DNA of 40,136 nucleotides from Chitinispirillum sp. (GTDB taxonomy: Bacteria > Fibrobacterota > Chitinivibrionia > Chitinivibrionales > Chitinispirillaceae), in the NCBI GenBank assembly GCA_007115975.1, contig SKJJ01000143.1, positions 1 through 40,136 of the forward strand. Reading direction: 5' to 3'. The notes below the pieces were generated by a model that made no database searches, was not told where the DNA came from, and was given only the letters and a program-made list of their open reading frames with translations. The position numbers and the translations under genes are program-made. Position 1 is the stretch's first letter; every line of letters starts with the position of its first letter. Shown here piece after piece: positions 23,750 to 32,624 of this stretch.

Positions 23750-24777
23750 AATATCACCATCGCTTTCATAAATCCTTCGGGCCTTTTTCTCATCATATCA
23801 AAGGCCTCGTTTATCGATTCAAGCGCAAAGGAGTGCGTAAGCAGAGGAGAGAAATCGATCATTCCCTCAGCCACCAGCCTCACCGCTGTTTTTATTCCTT
23901 TCATATATTGTGAATTTTCCCGCTCATGGGCATTTATAACATCCACTCCCTTCCAGTTCCACTGCTGCATATTGACGGTGCGAAGCCCGTCCTGATGATA
24001 CCCGGCAATTATAAGCTTGGAACGCAGGGCAGTTATTTCTGAGGCAAAATCCAAAAACCACTGATTCCCTGAGGCTTCAATTACCCTGTCACAGCCCCTG
24101 TTTTGAGTAAGAGACATCACCTTTTCCACAGCCTTATAGTGGTCATCCATAAGCACCGTGTGATCAGCACCAAATTGTTGGGCTAGACCAAGAGCAAAGG
24201 GGCGCCTGGAAAGAGCTATCACACGTGCTCCGGCGAGATGACAGAGCCGTGAAACAATAGTCCCCAAAAAACCTGCCCCTACGACTCCTACGGTCTGACC
24301 GCTACGAATCTCTGCCCTCTCGAAAACATTCACCGCACACCCCAGAGGCTCACCCGGAAAGGGAAGACCATGGAGTTTTGCGGGCAAGACCACAAGATTC
24401 TGCTCTTCTACCGTGTCAAAAGTTGAAAAGGCGTGTGAAGAGAGAAATGTGACCCTGTCACCAGGGGATACAGTGTGCACCCCGCTTCCGCAGCGATGAA
24501 CCACCCCCCACCCCTCATGCCCCGGCGCTCCGGGCTCCAGGGGGTAACTAAACCACTCTCTGCCCTCCCAAACCGGAAGATTCGAACTGCAAACCCCGCA
24601 CCCCTCAACCTTCACAAGCACCTGCGTTTCTTTGGGCATTCGGGGCTCAATGGTTTTTACCACGTATTTTTGCTCTGCCTCAATTGCAGCAGCCACTGCA
24701 TTCTGAGGTACACTCCCTTGCCCGGGAGATAACTCTGCTCTATCTGTTTTGTTCATCTTCAAGACCGCTCCCTTCAT
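23746..24777 (-). CDS. Zinc-type medium-chain dehydrogenase
   Basis: 343 residues. Catalytic zinc motifs CGVCSSNLPVWEG (about 60-72) and GAPGHEGWGVV (about 83-93), with GDRV following; the Cys-rich structural-zinc loop seen in classical alcohol dehydrogenases is absent. Rossmann motif GVVGAGFLG (about 165-173). Likely a sugar- or polyol-dehydrogenase of sorbitol-dehydrogenase type, using NAD(P). The start shares 4 nt with the upstream epimerase stop (ATGA); an alternative ATG seven codons later is possible. Substrate unknown. Confidence 0.9.
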   Translation of the reverse strand: MKGAVLKMNKTDRAELSPGQGSVPQNAVAAAIEAEQKYVVKTIEPRMPKETQVLVKVEGCGVCSSNLPVWEGREWFSYPLEPGAPGHEGWGVVHRCGSGVHTVSPGDRVTFLSSHAFSTFDTVEEQNLVVLPAKLHGLPFPGEPLGCAVNVFERAEIRSGQTVGVVGAGFLGTIVSRLCHLAGARVIALSRRPFALGLAQQFGADHTVLMDDHYKAVEKVMSLTQNRGCDRVIEASGNQWFLDFASEITALRSKLIIAGYHQDGLRTVNMQQWNWKGVDVINAHERENSQYMKGIKTAVRLVAEGMIDFSPLLTHSFALESINEAFDMMRKRPEGFMKAMVIL

Positions 24778-25835
24778 ACAACGGTGTATTTTTTACCCGC
24801 ACGCCTCAACTCAAGCCATCTCAAAAGCCTCCCTAACCCCTCCCGGGGAGAGACTAGAGGACTCCAACCGGTTGCGTTGAAAAAACGGGAGGTATCACTC
24901 ACATAGTATTTCTGATCACCGCAGCGTTCCTTTTCGAAACGAATTTCGGGCTCTGAGTTATTAATCTCACCCAACATTTGAGTCAGCTCAAGAAGACTTA
25001 CCGTATTATCGATACCACCTCCGATATTGAATGCACACCCAGAAATACTCCGGATATTTTCTGCGGCAAGAGAAAATGCCCGCATCAGATCATCGACAAA
25101 GAGAATATCCCTTACCTGATACCCACTGCCGTAAATGGTAACGGGTGCCTTTTTCATCGCCTGAATTGCGAAGTGCGCCACCCAACCCTGATCTTCATTG
25201 CCAAACTGATGCTGACCGTAGATACAGCTCATCCTGAATACAACAGCCTCAAGCCCAAATGAACGACAGCAATCAAGCACATACTGATCGGCACCACCCT
25301 TTGAACAACCATAGGGTGTATGAAAATCAAGATTTCGACTCTCACTTACCCCCCCCGTGTACAAGGGATCCCGGGGGACATAACGCACCCCACTTTTTTT
25401 AAGTGTAATGTCGCAAAGTTGGCCGTACACCTTATTGGTGGAGGTGTAAAAAAGGAGCGGTTTTTTTGGCAACCTGCGAATTATTTCAAGAAGATTGATT
25501 GTACCGCTCAGATTAACCGCGAAATCCTCCAGTGGAGCATGGAGACTGGTGGTGACCGCCACCTGGGCAGCGAAATGAAACACCATGGAGGCCCCCTCAA
25601 GAGCGCTCAAGAGTGAAGAGCTATCCCGGATATCTGCAACCACAACCCTCACCCTTCTGCCGTAACAGTTTTTGAGGTACTGCATATTTTTCTCTGAGCC
25701 TGCTCTTGAGAGGTTGTCGTAAATTATCACCTCATGGCCAGCCTCAAGAAGTGTGATACATAGATTGGTTCCAATAAAACCTGCACCTCCGGTAACTACC
25801 ACCGGCCCATCTCTGTTTTCAAACTGTAGTTTCAT
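24774..25835 (-). CDS. SDR epimerase, CDP-paratose/tyvelose 2-epimerase-like
   Basis: 353 residues. Extended SDR: VVVTGGAGFIGTNL (about 12-25), FHFAAQVAV, the STNKVYG motif (as in CDP-tyvelose epimerase), and the active-site Tyr-x3-Lys in HTPYGCSKGGAD (about 173-184), then FRMSCIYGQHQFG. RDILFVDDLMRAF lies further on. It would epimerise a nucleotide sugar, plausibly a deoxysugar. Overlaps its neighbours by 4 nt on both sides. The CDP-sugar assignment rests on motif resemblance only. Confidence 0.9.
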   Translation of the reverse strand: MKLQFENRDGPVVVTGGAGFIGTNLCITLLEAGHEVIIYDNLSRAGSEKNMQYLKNCYGRRVRVVVADIRDSSSLLSALEGASMVFHFAAQVAVTTSLHAPLEDFAVNLSGTINLLEIIRRLPKKPLLFYTSTNKVYGQLCDITLKKSGVRYVPRDPLYTGGVSESRNLDFHTPYGCSKGGADQYVLDCCRSFGLEAVVFRMSCIYGQHQFGNEDQGWVAHFAIQAMKKAPVTIYGSGYQVRDILFVDDLMRAFSLAAENIRSISGCAFNIGGGIDNTVSLLELTQMLGEINNSEPEIRFEKERCGDQKYYVSDTSRFFNATGWSPLVSPREGLGRLLRWLELRRAGKKYTVV

Positions 25836-26950
25836 AGCGACAACCCCCGTTTTACCAGTTCTTCATTGGCACTCTCCACAAAATCGTAAGCCACCTGCCC
25901 CTCAAGCCATCCAGCCATATCGGTGAGCCCCCGGATAAGGTCCACCTTGGGTGTGTATTGAAGAATTCTTGATGCAAGAGTGATATCCGCAAAACAGTGT
26001 CTGATATCACCCACCCGGTATTTTTCGCTTACAACCGGATTAATATGTTCCCTGCCCACCGCGAGGGATATTTTGCGGGCTATCTCCAAGATCGTGTAGC
26101 TTTTTGCGCTGCCTATATTGATGACGATATCAGCCGCTGCAGGCTCCTCAAGTGCAAGGCGGCATGCCCTGCTCACATCCTTTACACTCACAAAGTCCCT
26201 CATCTGCTTTCCGTCCTCAAAAACAAAGGGCCGCTTATTGTTGAGAAGTCGTGAGGCAAAAATTGCAAGCACGCCGGTGTAGGGATTTGAAAGCGACTGG
26301 CGGGTACCATAAACATTGAAAAACCGCAGCGCGACAGTGTCGAACCCGTATGCCCTGCCAATCATTAGAGACATTTTTTCCTGATCGTATTTGGAGAGAG
26401 CATAGAGCGAACTGAGATCGGGCCGTTTGCTTTCGGGTGTGGGAACTGCGCTCAGGTACTCTCCGTTACTGCTTAAGGGCTCCCAGATGCCATTTTTAAG
26501 TTTCTGAGGGGTTCTGCTGACACAATCAACGCACTCGCCTTGAGCCGTTTGGTACATCCCCTCCCCGTAAACGCTCATACTGGATGCCACAATCAGCTTC
26601 TCTACCCCGCTCCCAACAAGCGATTCAAGCAATACCGCTGTACCCTGGTTGTTTGTGTCGGTATACCTGCATATCTGATACATACTCTGTCCGACTCCAA
26701 CAGCTGCAGCAAAATGAAACACCGCCTCTGTCCCCTTTATCGCTTTTTTTACCGCTTCAGAATTCCTGATATCGGCGTAAATAAACTCTACATGCGAACT
26801 GAGATACGCCGGAGGAGCGCTTATAGCCCCATGGACTTGAGGATCTAAATTATCCAAAACAGTTACCTCATAGCCGTGCTCCAGAAGCTCGTCAACCAGA
26901 TGAGAGCCGATAAAGCCAGCTCCACCGGTAATCAGAATTTTTTTTCCCAT
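25832..26950 (-). CDS. SDR nucleotide-sugar epimerase/dehydratase
   Basis: 372 residues. ILITGGAGFIGSHLVDELLEHG (N-terminal NAD site, about 5-26), FHFAAAVGVGQSMY, ASSMSVYGEG, Tyr-x3-Lys in LYALSKYDQEK and FFNVYGTRQSLSNPYTGV, then QMRDFVSVKDVSRAC are typical of UDP-glucose 4-epimerase/dehydratase-type extended SDRs. First gene of the operon. The ATG at 26950 is chosen from the family start; the frame extends by a TTG at 26986 with no ribosome site. The insert around the SRTPQ...SAVPTPES region is longer than in GalE. Confidence 0.9.
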   Translation of the reverse strand: MGKKILITGGAGFIGSHLVDELLEHGYEVTVLDNLDPQVHGAISAPPAYLSSHVEFIYADIRNSEAVKKAIKGTEAVFHFAAAVGVGQSMYQICRYTDTNNQGTAVLLESLVGSGVEKLIVASSMSVYGEGMYQTAQGECVDCVSRTPQKLKNGIWEPLSSNGEYLSAVPTPESKRPDLSSLYALSKYDQEKMSLMIGRAYGFDTVALRFFNVYGTRQSLSNPYTGVLAIFASRLLNNKRPFVFEDGKQMRDFVSVKDVSRACRLALEEPAAADIVINIGSAKSYTILEIARKISLAVGREHINPVVSEKYRVGDIRHCFADITLASRILQYTPKVDLIRGLTDMAGWLEGQVAYDFVESANEELVKRGLSL

Positions 26951-27134
26951 AACAGTATCCAGTGCTGTAGTTGTAAAAGGGTTCAAATTTTTATTGTTGG
27001 GAGTCGAGCAGCTACTTAGCTTTTTTATTGGATCAATTTCCGTGCCATACAGCTGGCCTGATGCTCCTCGGTGTTAAGGTGAGGCTTGAGGCACCGCTCA
27101 CACTGAGTCCTGATGTAAAGTCGGGATTGTTATT

Positions 27135-27220
27135 GGCCGTATCGAAGCGTTCCTATACTCAAAAAAACCTTCGACTGGGAGAGCCCCCACGGATAATGCT
27201 ATTTGGCACAGAAATGCCAA
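27135..27220 (-). repeat. Dispersed repeat element, copy B
   Basis: On the minus strand: TTGGCATTTCTGTGCCAA (27220-27203), about 12 nt, GTGGGGGCTCTCCCAGTCGAAGG (about 27190-27168), a spacer, then CGCTTCGATACGGCC (about 27149-27135). The order and content parallel copy A at 7570-7680, in the opposite orientation. Confidence 0.5.
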
Positions 27221-27231
27221 GCTAACATTAT
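27193..27231. promoter_or_regulatory. Extended inverted repeat with TTGGCA-N6-TGCCAA core
   Basis: Core TTGGCA (27203-27208) and TGCCAA (27215-27220) around CAGAAA; outer arms ATAATG (27193-27198) and CATTAT (27226-27231) continue the symmetry. It lies about 245 nt upstream of the operon start and could be a repressor/activator operator or simply part of the repeat element. Confidence 0.35.
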
Positions 27232-27574
27232 CAATATTCCTTCCAAAGGGCATTTCTGAGAGAGATTGCCATTTGGCTGGAATATAGGGGGACTTTAAGA
27301 GCCTGCCCATGCATATAATTCTTCTCACTATTTTGGTTGGTAAGTGTCTCTGAAATGCTTACATTGCCGACTGAAACAGGCAGTACTGCTTTCCGGAAGC
27401 CCCCCTCCCCCAGCTCACCGCCCTATACATTAATACACTGACCTTTTATAAACCCGCTGAAATCCAACAGCCCTTTCTCAAATTGAGATAGAGGTCCCCT
27501 TATGCAGGCACAACTGTTGCTCTAAAACAGTTTCACTCATCACCAAACCCATTTGCCGTTCTGGAGGCCAAAAA

Positions 27575-28066
27575 ATGAGACTAAACACACTCCGCGATCT
27601 GCTCCTTATCCAACTCAAAGATCTCTACAGCTCCGAAGGACAAATTCTCCAGGCCCTGCAGCACATGGCTGAATCAGCCTACTCCCTGGATCTTCGCCAG
27701 GCACTCATTGCCCACATAAAAAGAACCGAACACCAGATCAGCAGACTTGAAATAATCTTTGAAAAAATGGAGATGCAACACAACGGCGAGTGGAGCGAAG
27801 GGATGGAAGGGCTAATAAAGGAGTGCAGGATATACATTCGGGCAGAAGGAGAGCCCCACATTAAGGATACTGCACTGATTACCGCTGCTCAGAAGGTGGA
27901 TAACTACGAAATCATCTGCTACAGCGCTGCCCTGACTTACGCAAGAGAGCTGGGATTTGACGACGAAGCGCAGCTGCTTGAGGAGTCACTGGACGAAGAA
28001 AACACTATACACAAAGACCTTATCAATCTTGCAAAGGGGGGGTTCTTCTCTGCACAGGAGCAGTAA
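27575..28066 (+). CDS. DUF892 (YciF/YciE-type) ferritin-like protein
   Basis: 163 residues, all-helical. The N-terminus LRDLLLIQLKDLYSSEGQILQAL (about 5-27) with LYSSE, then HIKRTEHQISRLE, AAQKVDNYEIICYSAALTYARELG and a final ESLDEENTIHKDL supply the Glu/His residues of a di-iron ferritin-like bundle. The family (YciF/YciE) is linked to stress or osmotic response in enterobacteria; role here unknown. GGAGG lies about 8 nt upstream of the ATG. Single gene, convergent with the radical-SAM gene, whose stop is 6 nt away. Confidence 0.92.
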   Translation: MRLNTLRDLLLIQLKDLYSSEGQILQALQHMAESAYSLDLRQALIAHIKRTEHQISRLEIIFEKMEMQHNGEWSEGMEGLIKECRIYIRAEGEPHIKDTALITAAQKVDNYEIICYSAALTYARELGFDDEAQLLEESLDEENTIHKDLINLAKGGFFSAQEQ

Positions 28067-28071
28067 ACAGA

Positions 28072-30597
28072 TCACCCCACGGTACAACTCTTTCGCACAA
28101 CCGAAAACCGGGTGATTGGTTTTTCCGGAAACAGGAATTTCAAAAGCTCCGAAGGCTTACAGGTCGCAGAGGGAGCAAGGTGCAGAACTCCCTTCCAGCA
28201 ATGCCGGTCATTCTCAACTACAACTTCCAGATCGTCGATAAGCGGTCTTATATCTTTGATAACCCGCTTACCCTTCTTCTCAATCTCTAAAGAGAGCTGC
28301 TCTGCATCAAGAGCATCCCGCACCCTCTGTTCCATCAACTGAACAGCAATCTCCTCCACAGGAGAAAACAGATACTCTGCCTTTAAAACAGATGAGTTTA
28401 TTGATGGTTGCTTTGTTAAAAACTTCTGAAAAGAGACCACCTCAAGATCATCAGGAAGAAAGCCATTCACTTTTAAAAGGTCACCCTTAAAATCGGATGA
28501 AACCTCAACATCAAAGATTTCAGCATCCCCCATTGCTCCAAACGGAAGCGGTGGCCCAAAACCCATCCGCGGATGAGGATTAAACCCACAGGAATAAGCA
28601 ACAGGAACCGATGCTGCTGCGAAAGCACGGTGAAATACCTCAACCATGTCGAGATGGCCAAGAAAACGAACCTTTTCACCTTTGCGGTAAATAGCCCGCA
28701 AAAAGTGGCTCGCCTGCACTTTTTGTTCGCCAGTGGGTACACTTTGGCCACCTACAGGACCTTTACTGGAATCAGCAAAAGAGATAGTGAGCTTGTCGCT
28801 GCAGACTCCGCACTCTGAGCAGACGCCGTCTCTGCAATCGGGAGTTGTTTCTTCTGCCAGCGAGCGATTGAGCTCCTCGACAAGAAAACGCTTCTCCACA
28901 CCAACTGAAACCGCATCCCACGGTAGCGGCTGCCCGGGATCCATTTTTGACGTGTACAGCGAAAGGTCGATATTTTCCAGCCGGGCAGCTTCGAGCCACC
29001 TTTCAATATTAAAGTGCTCATCCCAACCATCAAAACGGGCTCCGGCCTCCCAAGCCCTGCAGATAAGCTGACCGACTCTTCGGTCTCCTCTTGCCATAAC
29101 GGTTTCAAGCAGAGTGATGTGGGGATCCCTGTATGAGACCTTTACATTTTTACAGTTACGAAATGATCCTTTTATAAACCGTCCTTTATCCAGAAGCTCC
29201 ACGAACCCTTCCATCTTTTCCCACTGAAAGGGTGTATTCGCTTTGGGAGAGAAGGGTGAGATTGCGACATGAAGCATTTTTCTTTTCGAACGCACACGCA
29301 TCATATCCGCTATTTTACCCACCACACCAACAATGGCGTCGATATCACTTTGGGTTTCGGTGGGCAGACCGATCATGAAATAGAGTTTAAGGGTCTGGAC
29401 ATTTCTGTCCAGAAGAACTTCCACTGTTTTATAGATGCTTTCATCGGTAAAATCCTTATTTATGACTCTCCTGAGCCTCAAGCTGCCTGCTTCCGGTGCA
29501 ATGGTAAATGATGAGAGAGAAGAGAGCCTGTTCAACAGGTCTACCTGATTTTTATCAAGAGCATCGATACGAGTTGACGGAAGAGATATATTCAGTTTTT
29601 CAGAATCTTTTAGAAAGCAGACCGATTCCAGTAATTGAGAAAAGCAGGAGTGATCTGCGGTTGACAAGCTTAAAAGCCCCGCATCACGCCATCCGCTTGC
29701 GTTAACGCCCTCAGAAATGTGTTTGCAAATATCTTCACCGCTCCGTTCTCTTACCGGTCGGTAATAAAAACCAGCCGCGCAGAAACGGCATCCCCTCGAA
29801 CACCCCCGCATCACTTCAACTGCAAGTCGGTGATGAACAACACCCATAAGGGGGACCAGTGGTTTTGACGGATAATTTTCTGAACGGAGTTTTGCAACTT
29901 TGGCCGGTTTAATGACCTTTTCTGCTTGTGCCTGAGGAATGCACAACCCATTTACAACTGATGTTTTGAAATCAGTGGGCACATACACCCCCTGAACACC
30001 GGATAATTTTCGGATGATCTCAGTCCTTGTGCTACCGGCTGCTTTACACTCTTGGACAATATTGCACAATTCGACAACGGCCTGCTCCCCGTCTCCAATA
30101 ACAAATGTATCAACAAAAGAGCTCAGTGGTTCGGGATTTCCAACGCAGGGTCCACCGGCAATGATCACCGGGTCATCCTCTGCCCTATCCTTTGAGTAAA
30201 TGGACATACCGGCCAAATCTATCATATTCACAAGGTTAGTATACTGAAGTTCGTATTGAACAGAGAATCCAAGCCAGTCAGCATCCCTCAGCGCAGTGAA
30301 ATACTCCAGTGAAAAGAGGGGTATGGATTTTTCCCGCATTATCTTTTCTGCATCGAGCCATGGCGCAAAAGCCCTTGACAGAGCCCAGCGGGGATTTGAA
30401 TTGACGATATGATACAGAATCTGAAGGCCGTGGTGTGACATGGCGATCTCATAAAGATCGGGAAAGCAGAGTACGCCATGAAGAGCAACCTTCTGCAGCT
30501 CTTTTCTCTGACAATTCAGTTCACTTGCCGTATACCTGAGTGGTTTTTCCACAATGGGGAGAAATTCATTTTCGATAATTGTTTTTAATTTATGCAT
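28072..30597 (-). CDS. Fused radical-SAM (TIGR03960-type) and DUF2344 protein
   Basis: 841 residues from the ATG at 30597. An N-terminal B12-binding-like region is followed by a radical-SAM domain with MRGCSRGCRFCAAGFYYRP, whose C-x3-C-x2-C binds the 4Fe-4S cluster (about residue 270). Then comes a Cys-rich segment CRDGVCSECGVCSDKL (about 595-612) and a C-terminal DUF2344/TIGR03936-type domain beginning HFLRAIYRKGEKVRFLGHLDMVEVFHRAF with NPHPRMGFGPPLPFG. The two parts are separate genes in some bacteria (recalled). Biochemical role unknown; RNA-related in some speculation. The start lies 32 nt after the metallophosphoesterase stop; a TTG-initiated extension to 30645 overlaps that gene. Confidence 0.92.
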   Translation of the reverse strand: MHKLKTIIENEFLPIVEKPLRYTASELNCQRKELQKVALHGVLCFPDLYEIAMSHHGLQILYHIVNSNPRWALSRAFAPWLDAEKIMREKSIPLFSLEYFTALRDADWLGFSVQYELQYTNLVNMIDLAGMSIYSKDRAEDDPVIIAGGPCVGNPEPLSSFVDTFVIGDGEQAVVELCNIVQECKAAGSTRTEIIRKLSGVQGVYVPTDFKTSVVNGLCIPQAQAEKVIKPAKVAKLRSENYPSKPLVPLMGVVHHRLAVEVMRGCSRGCRFCAAGFYYRPVRERSGEDICKHISEGVNASGWRDAGLLSLSTADHSCFSQLLESVCFLKDSEKLNISLPSTRIDALDKNQVDLLNRLSSLSSFTIAPEAGSLRLRRVINKDFTDESIYKTVEVLLDRNVQTLKLYFMIGLPTETQSDIDAIVGVVGKIADMMRVRSKRKMLHVAISPFSPKANTPFQWEKMEGFVELLDKGRFIKGSFRNCKNVKVSYRDPHITLLETVMARGDRRVGQLICRAWEAGARFDGWDEHFNIERWLEAARLENIDLSLYTSKMDPGQPLPWDAVSVGVEKRFLVEELNRSLAEETTPDCRDGVCSECGVCSDKLTISFADSSKGPVGGQSVPTGEQKVQASHFLRAIYRKGEKVRFLGHLDMVEVFHRAFAAASVPVAYSCGFNPHPRMGFGPPLPFGAMGDAEIFDVEVSSDFKGDLLKVNGFLPDDLEVVSFQKFLTKQPSINSSVLKAEYLFSPVEEIAVQLMEQRVRDALDAEQLSLEIEKKGKRVIKDIRPLIDDLEVVVENDRHCWKGVLHLAPSATCKPSELLKFLFPEKPITRFSVVRKSCTVG

Positions 30598-30628
30598 TGG
30601 TATTAGAGATAGACAACGGGTTAGAGTT

Positions 30629-31360
30629 TTAACGGCCCTTCTCAAGCCGCTCGGCTAAAAACAGTGGCAGACGACAATCTTTGATTCGCCTCTGTGTTGC
30701 CTTGAAGTTGTATTTGACCCTGATCAGTGAGAGTTTGACCGTTCTTGTGTCGTATATGGCATAACAGCTTCTGCGGTCGAAATCCCTTGGTTGCCCTATA
30801 CTGCCAACATTGATCAGATAGGTACAGTTATCCTTTACTTTGATACTGCTGTCGGTGTTGATTGTAATTCGGTCCTGTTTTTTAACCATTATTGAAGGCC
30901 AGTGTGTATGACCGATAAAGCATAGTTTGTGATTAAGATTGTTAAATGCATCAACCACCGCTTCCTCATTATCGGGAAAAACATATGACCACTGCCCAAG
31001 CCTTGCAGGAGATGCATGTGTAAAAAGCATCTGTTCTTGCTCAACACTCAGTGGCAGTGAAGCCAGGTACTGTCTATCTTTATCAGAAATATTCTGTTTA
31101 GTCCACTCCATTGCAGCAAAGGCGTAGAAGGTGAAATTACTGGTATTGATTTTTTCAATTGCGGCATAATCGTGATTTCCTGCAACACACAGATCCACAT
31201 GCTTTTTGATCAGGTCGATACATTTTTGGGGATTGGGATAGTAGCCGACAATATCCCCCAGACACACGATTGTGTCAACTGAACGCTTTTTTATATCAGC
31301 AAGAAGTGCCTGCAAAGCCTGCAGATTACCGTGAATGTCAGAAATAATAGCATATCTCAA
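30629..31360 (-). CDS. Calcineurin-like metallophosphoesterase
   Basis: 243 residues. Metal-site motifs: SDIHGNLQAL (about 8-17), LGDIVGYYPNP (about 34-44), AGNHDYA (about 60-66), THAS (about 113-116) and GHTHWP (about 149-154), all intact, giving a YfcE/ApaH-like di-metal phosphoesterase. The TTG start puts SDIHG at the expected distance, with AAGG about 9 nt upstream. Probably co-transcribed with the fused radical-SAM gene, which follows on the same strand. Substrate unknown (phosphodiester or nucleotide). Confidence 0.92.
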   Translation of the reverse strand: MRYAIISDIHGNLQALQALLADIKKRSVDTIVCLGDIVGYYPNPQKCIDLIKKHVDLCVAGNHDYAAIEKINTSNFTFYAFAAMEWTKQNISDKDRQYLASLPLSVEQEQMLFTHASPARLGQWSYVFPDNEEAVVDAFNNLNHKLCFIGHTHWPSIMVKKQDRITINTDSSIKVKDNCTYLINVGSIGQPRDFDRRSCYAIYDTRTVKLSLIRVKYNFKATQRRIKDCRLPLFLAERLEKGR

Positions 31361-31550
31361 AACGTAAAACCTTGCATATCGTGTTATAGTCGGTAACCGG
31401 GAAATTTTTGTTTTTCCACGTAATAAATTATTATACAGATTAAATAAATTATATTATCAGAGGCATTTTATTGCAATTTAATTAGAAACAGGGCACAATT
31501 TTTCTGTTTTCGTCCAAAAACCGACTGATTCAATCCTTATTGGCAGCCAT
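31361..31550. promoter_or_regulatory. AT-rich divergent promoter region
   Basis: 190 nt between two divergent starts. For the plus strand, TTGCAA (31471-31476) and CACAAT (31494-31499) are spaced 17 nt apart, matching sigma-70 hexamers at 4/6 and 4/6. For the minus strand, two TATAAT hexamers lie at 31430-31435 and 31448-31453 (complement ATTATA), without an obvious -35. Predicted only by eye. Confidence 0.4.
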
Positions 31551-32582
31551 ATGATGACAACTATCAATCCGGGCGAGGATTTCTCTGCAAAGGCAGAAGA
31601 GCTCAAGAACAGCCTTCTTCCAGCTTGCTCTGTTCTTATCCTTACTCATGATTATCCTGATCCCGATTGTATCGCTTCTGCCTATGGGGTTTCCCACCTT
31701 CTCTCTTTCTGGGGTGTGAAAACATCAGTTATCTCCTTTGGAGGGTTTGTAGGAAGAGCTGAAAACAAGGCGATGATCCGTTTTCTCAATATCCCTACCG
31801 TTCCCTTTGTACTGATCGATACAGCAGAATTTGACAGGATAATTCTGGTTGACTCTTATCCGGGTAAAGGCAATGTCTCCCTTTCGGGTGATGTTGCAGT
31901 GCATGCGGTTATTGATCATCACCCCAATGACCCGGGATGTCAGGTACCCTTTTTCTGTGACATCCGCAGCGAGATAGGCGCCACTTCCACTATAATCACC
32001 AGATATCTCCAGACGCAGAACTGCCCAATCACCTCAAGAATTGCAACTGCGCTCTTTTATGGGATTAAGACCGACACCGGCGATATGGGACGCCCGATAT
32101 CCATTGATGACAATGAGTGCTACAAGTTTCTTTTTGATAAGATGGATCATGAGATTTTTTCAAAGATCGAAAACCCCGACAGGAGTGTTGAGTTTTTTCG
32201 GATTTTACATACCGCAACCCGCTCTGCTGTGTGTTACGGCACTTTTGGCTTCACTCACCTTGGCAGTGTGAGTACCCCCGATTATATTGCGGAGATGGCA
32301 GATCTTTTTCACAGTCTTGAAAAACTGGAATGGATGATCTGCTCCGGTGTTTTTAAAAACCAGATATTCTTCTCGATTCGCTCCAAAACCATTGATGAAG
32401 CGGGGCGCAATGCAGAGCAGCTGGCCACCTCCCTCAACGGAAGCGGCGGCGGACATTCACGGGTTGCTGCGGGAAGAATACCCTTTGTGGATGAATCAAA
32501 AAATGAGATGCTCGATAGGTTTGTGGCTACCTTTGAGGAGATGTTCAAAGTGGATCTGTCCGAGAAGAAGTCGCTGTTATGA
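31551..32582 (+). CDS. DHH/DHHA1-family phosphoesterase (NrnA/RecJ-like)
   Basis: 343 residues. DHH domain: LTHDYPDPDCIASAYG (about 31-46), the Asp of ILVDSYPG (about 98-105) and VIDHHPNDPG (about 122-131); the C-terminal DHHA1 motif GSGGGHSRVAAG is at about 298-309. These motifs fit bacterial oligoribonuclease/cyclic-dinucleotide or pAp phosphodiesterases related to NrnA. The start is uncertain between two adjacent ATGs and has no strong ribosome site. nifU follows 42 nt downstream on the same strand. Confidence 0.9.
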   Translation: MMTTINPGEDFSAKAEELKNSLLPACSVLILTHDYPDPDCIASAYGVSHLLSFWGVKTSVISFGGFVGRAENKAMIRFLNIPTVPFVLIDTAEFDRIILVDSYPGKGNVSLSGDVAVHAVIDHHPNDPGCQVPFFCDIRSEIGATSTIITRYLQTQNCPITSRIATALFYGIKTDTGDMGRPISIDDNECYKFLFDKMDHEIFSKIENPDRSVEFFRILHTATRSAVCYGTFGFTHLGSVSTPDYIAEMADLFHSLEKLEWMICSGVFKNQIFFSIRSKTIDEAGRNAEQLATSLNGSGGGHSRVAAGRIPFVDESKNEMLDRFVATFEEMFKVDLSEKKSLL

Positions 32583-32624
32583 TACGAAAAAAATTTTTCA
32601 AGCAATAAAGGAAAGGAAACTACT

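Larger units (their letters stand above)
26951..27574. other. Divergent promoter region with repeat element
   Basis: 624 nt between the divergent starts of the 18-gene operon and the DUF892 gene. It includes the dispersed repeat copy B (27135-27220) and the extended inverted repeat at 27193-27231. No convincing gene. I cannot pick out a reliable promoter hexamer pair for the operon. Confidence 0.45.

Noticed and set aside
27028-27328. Short frames in the gap upstream of the 18-gene operon
   Set aside because: They fall over repeat copy B and its inverted repeat, with no start signal and no domain.
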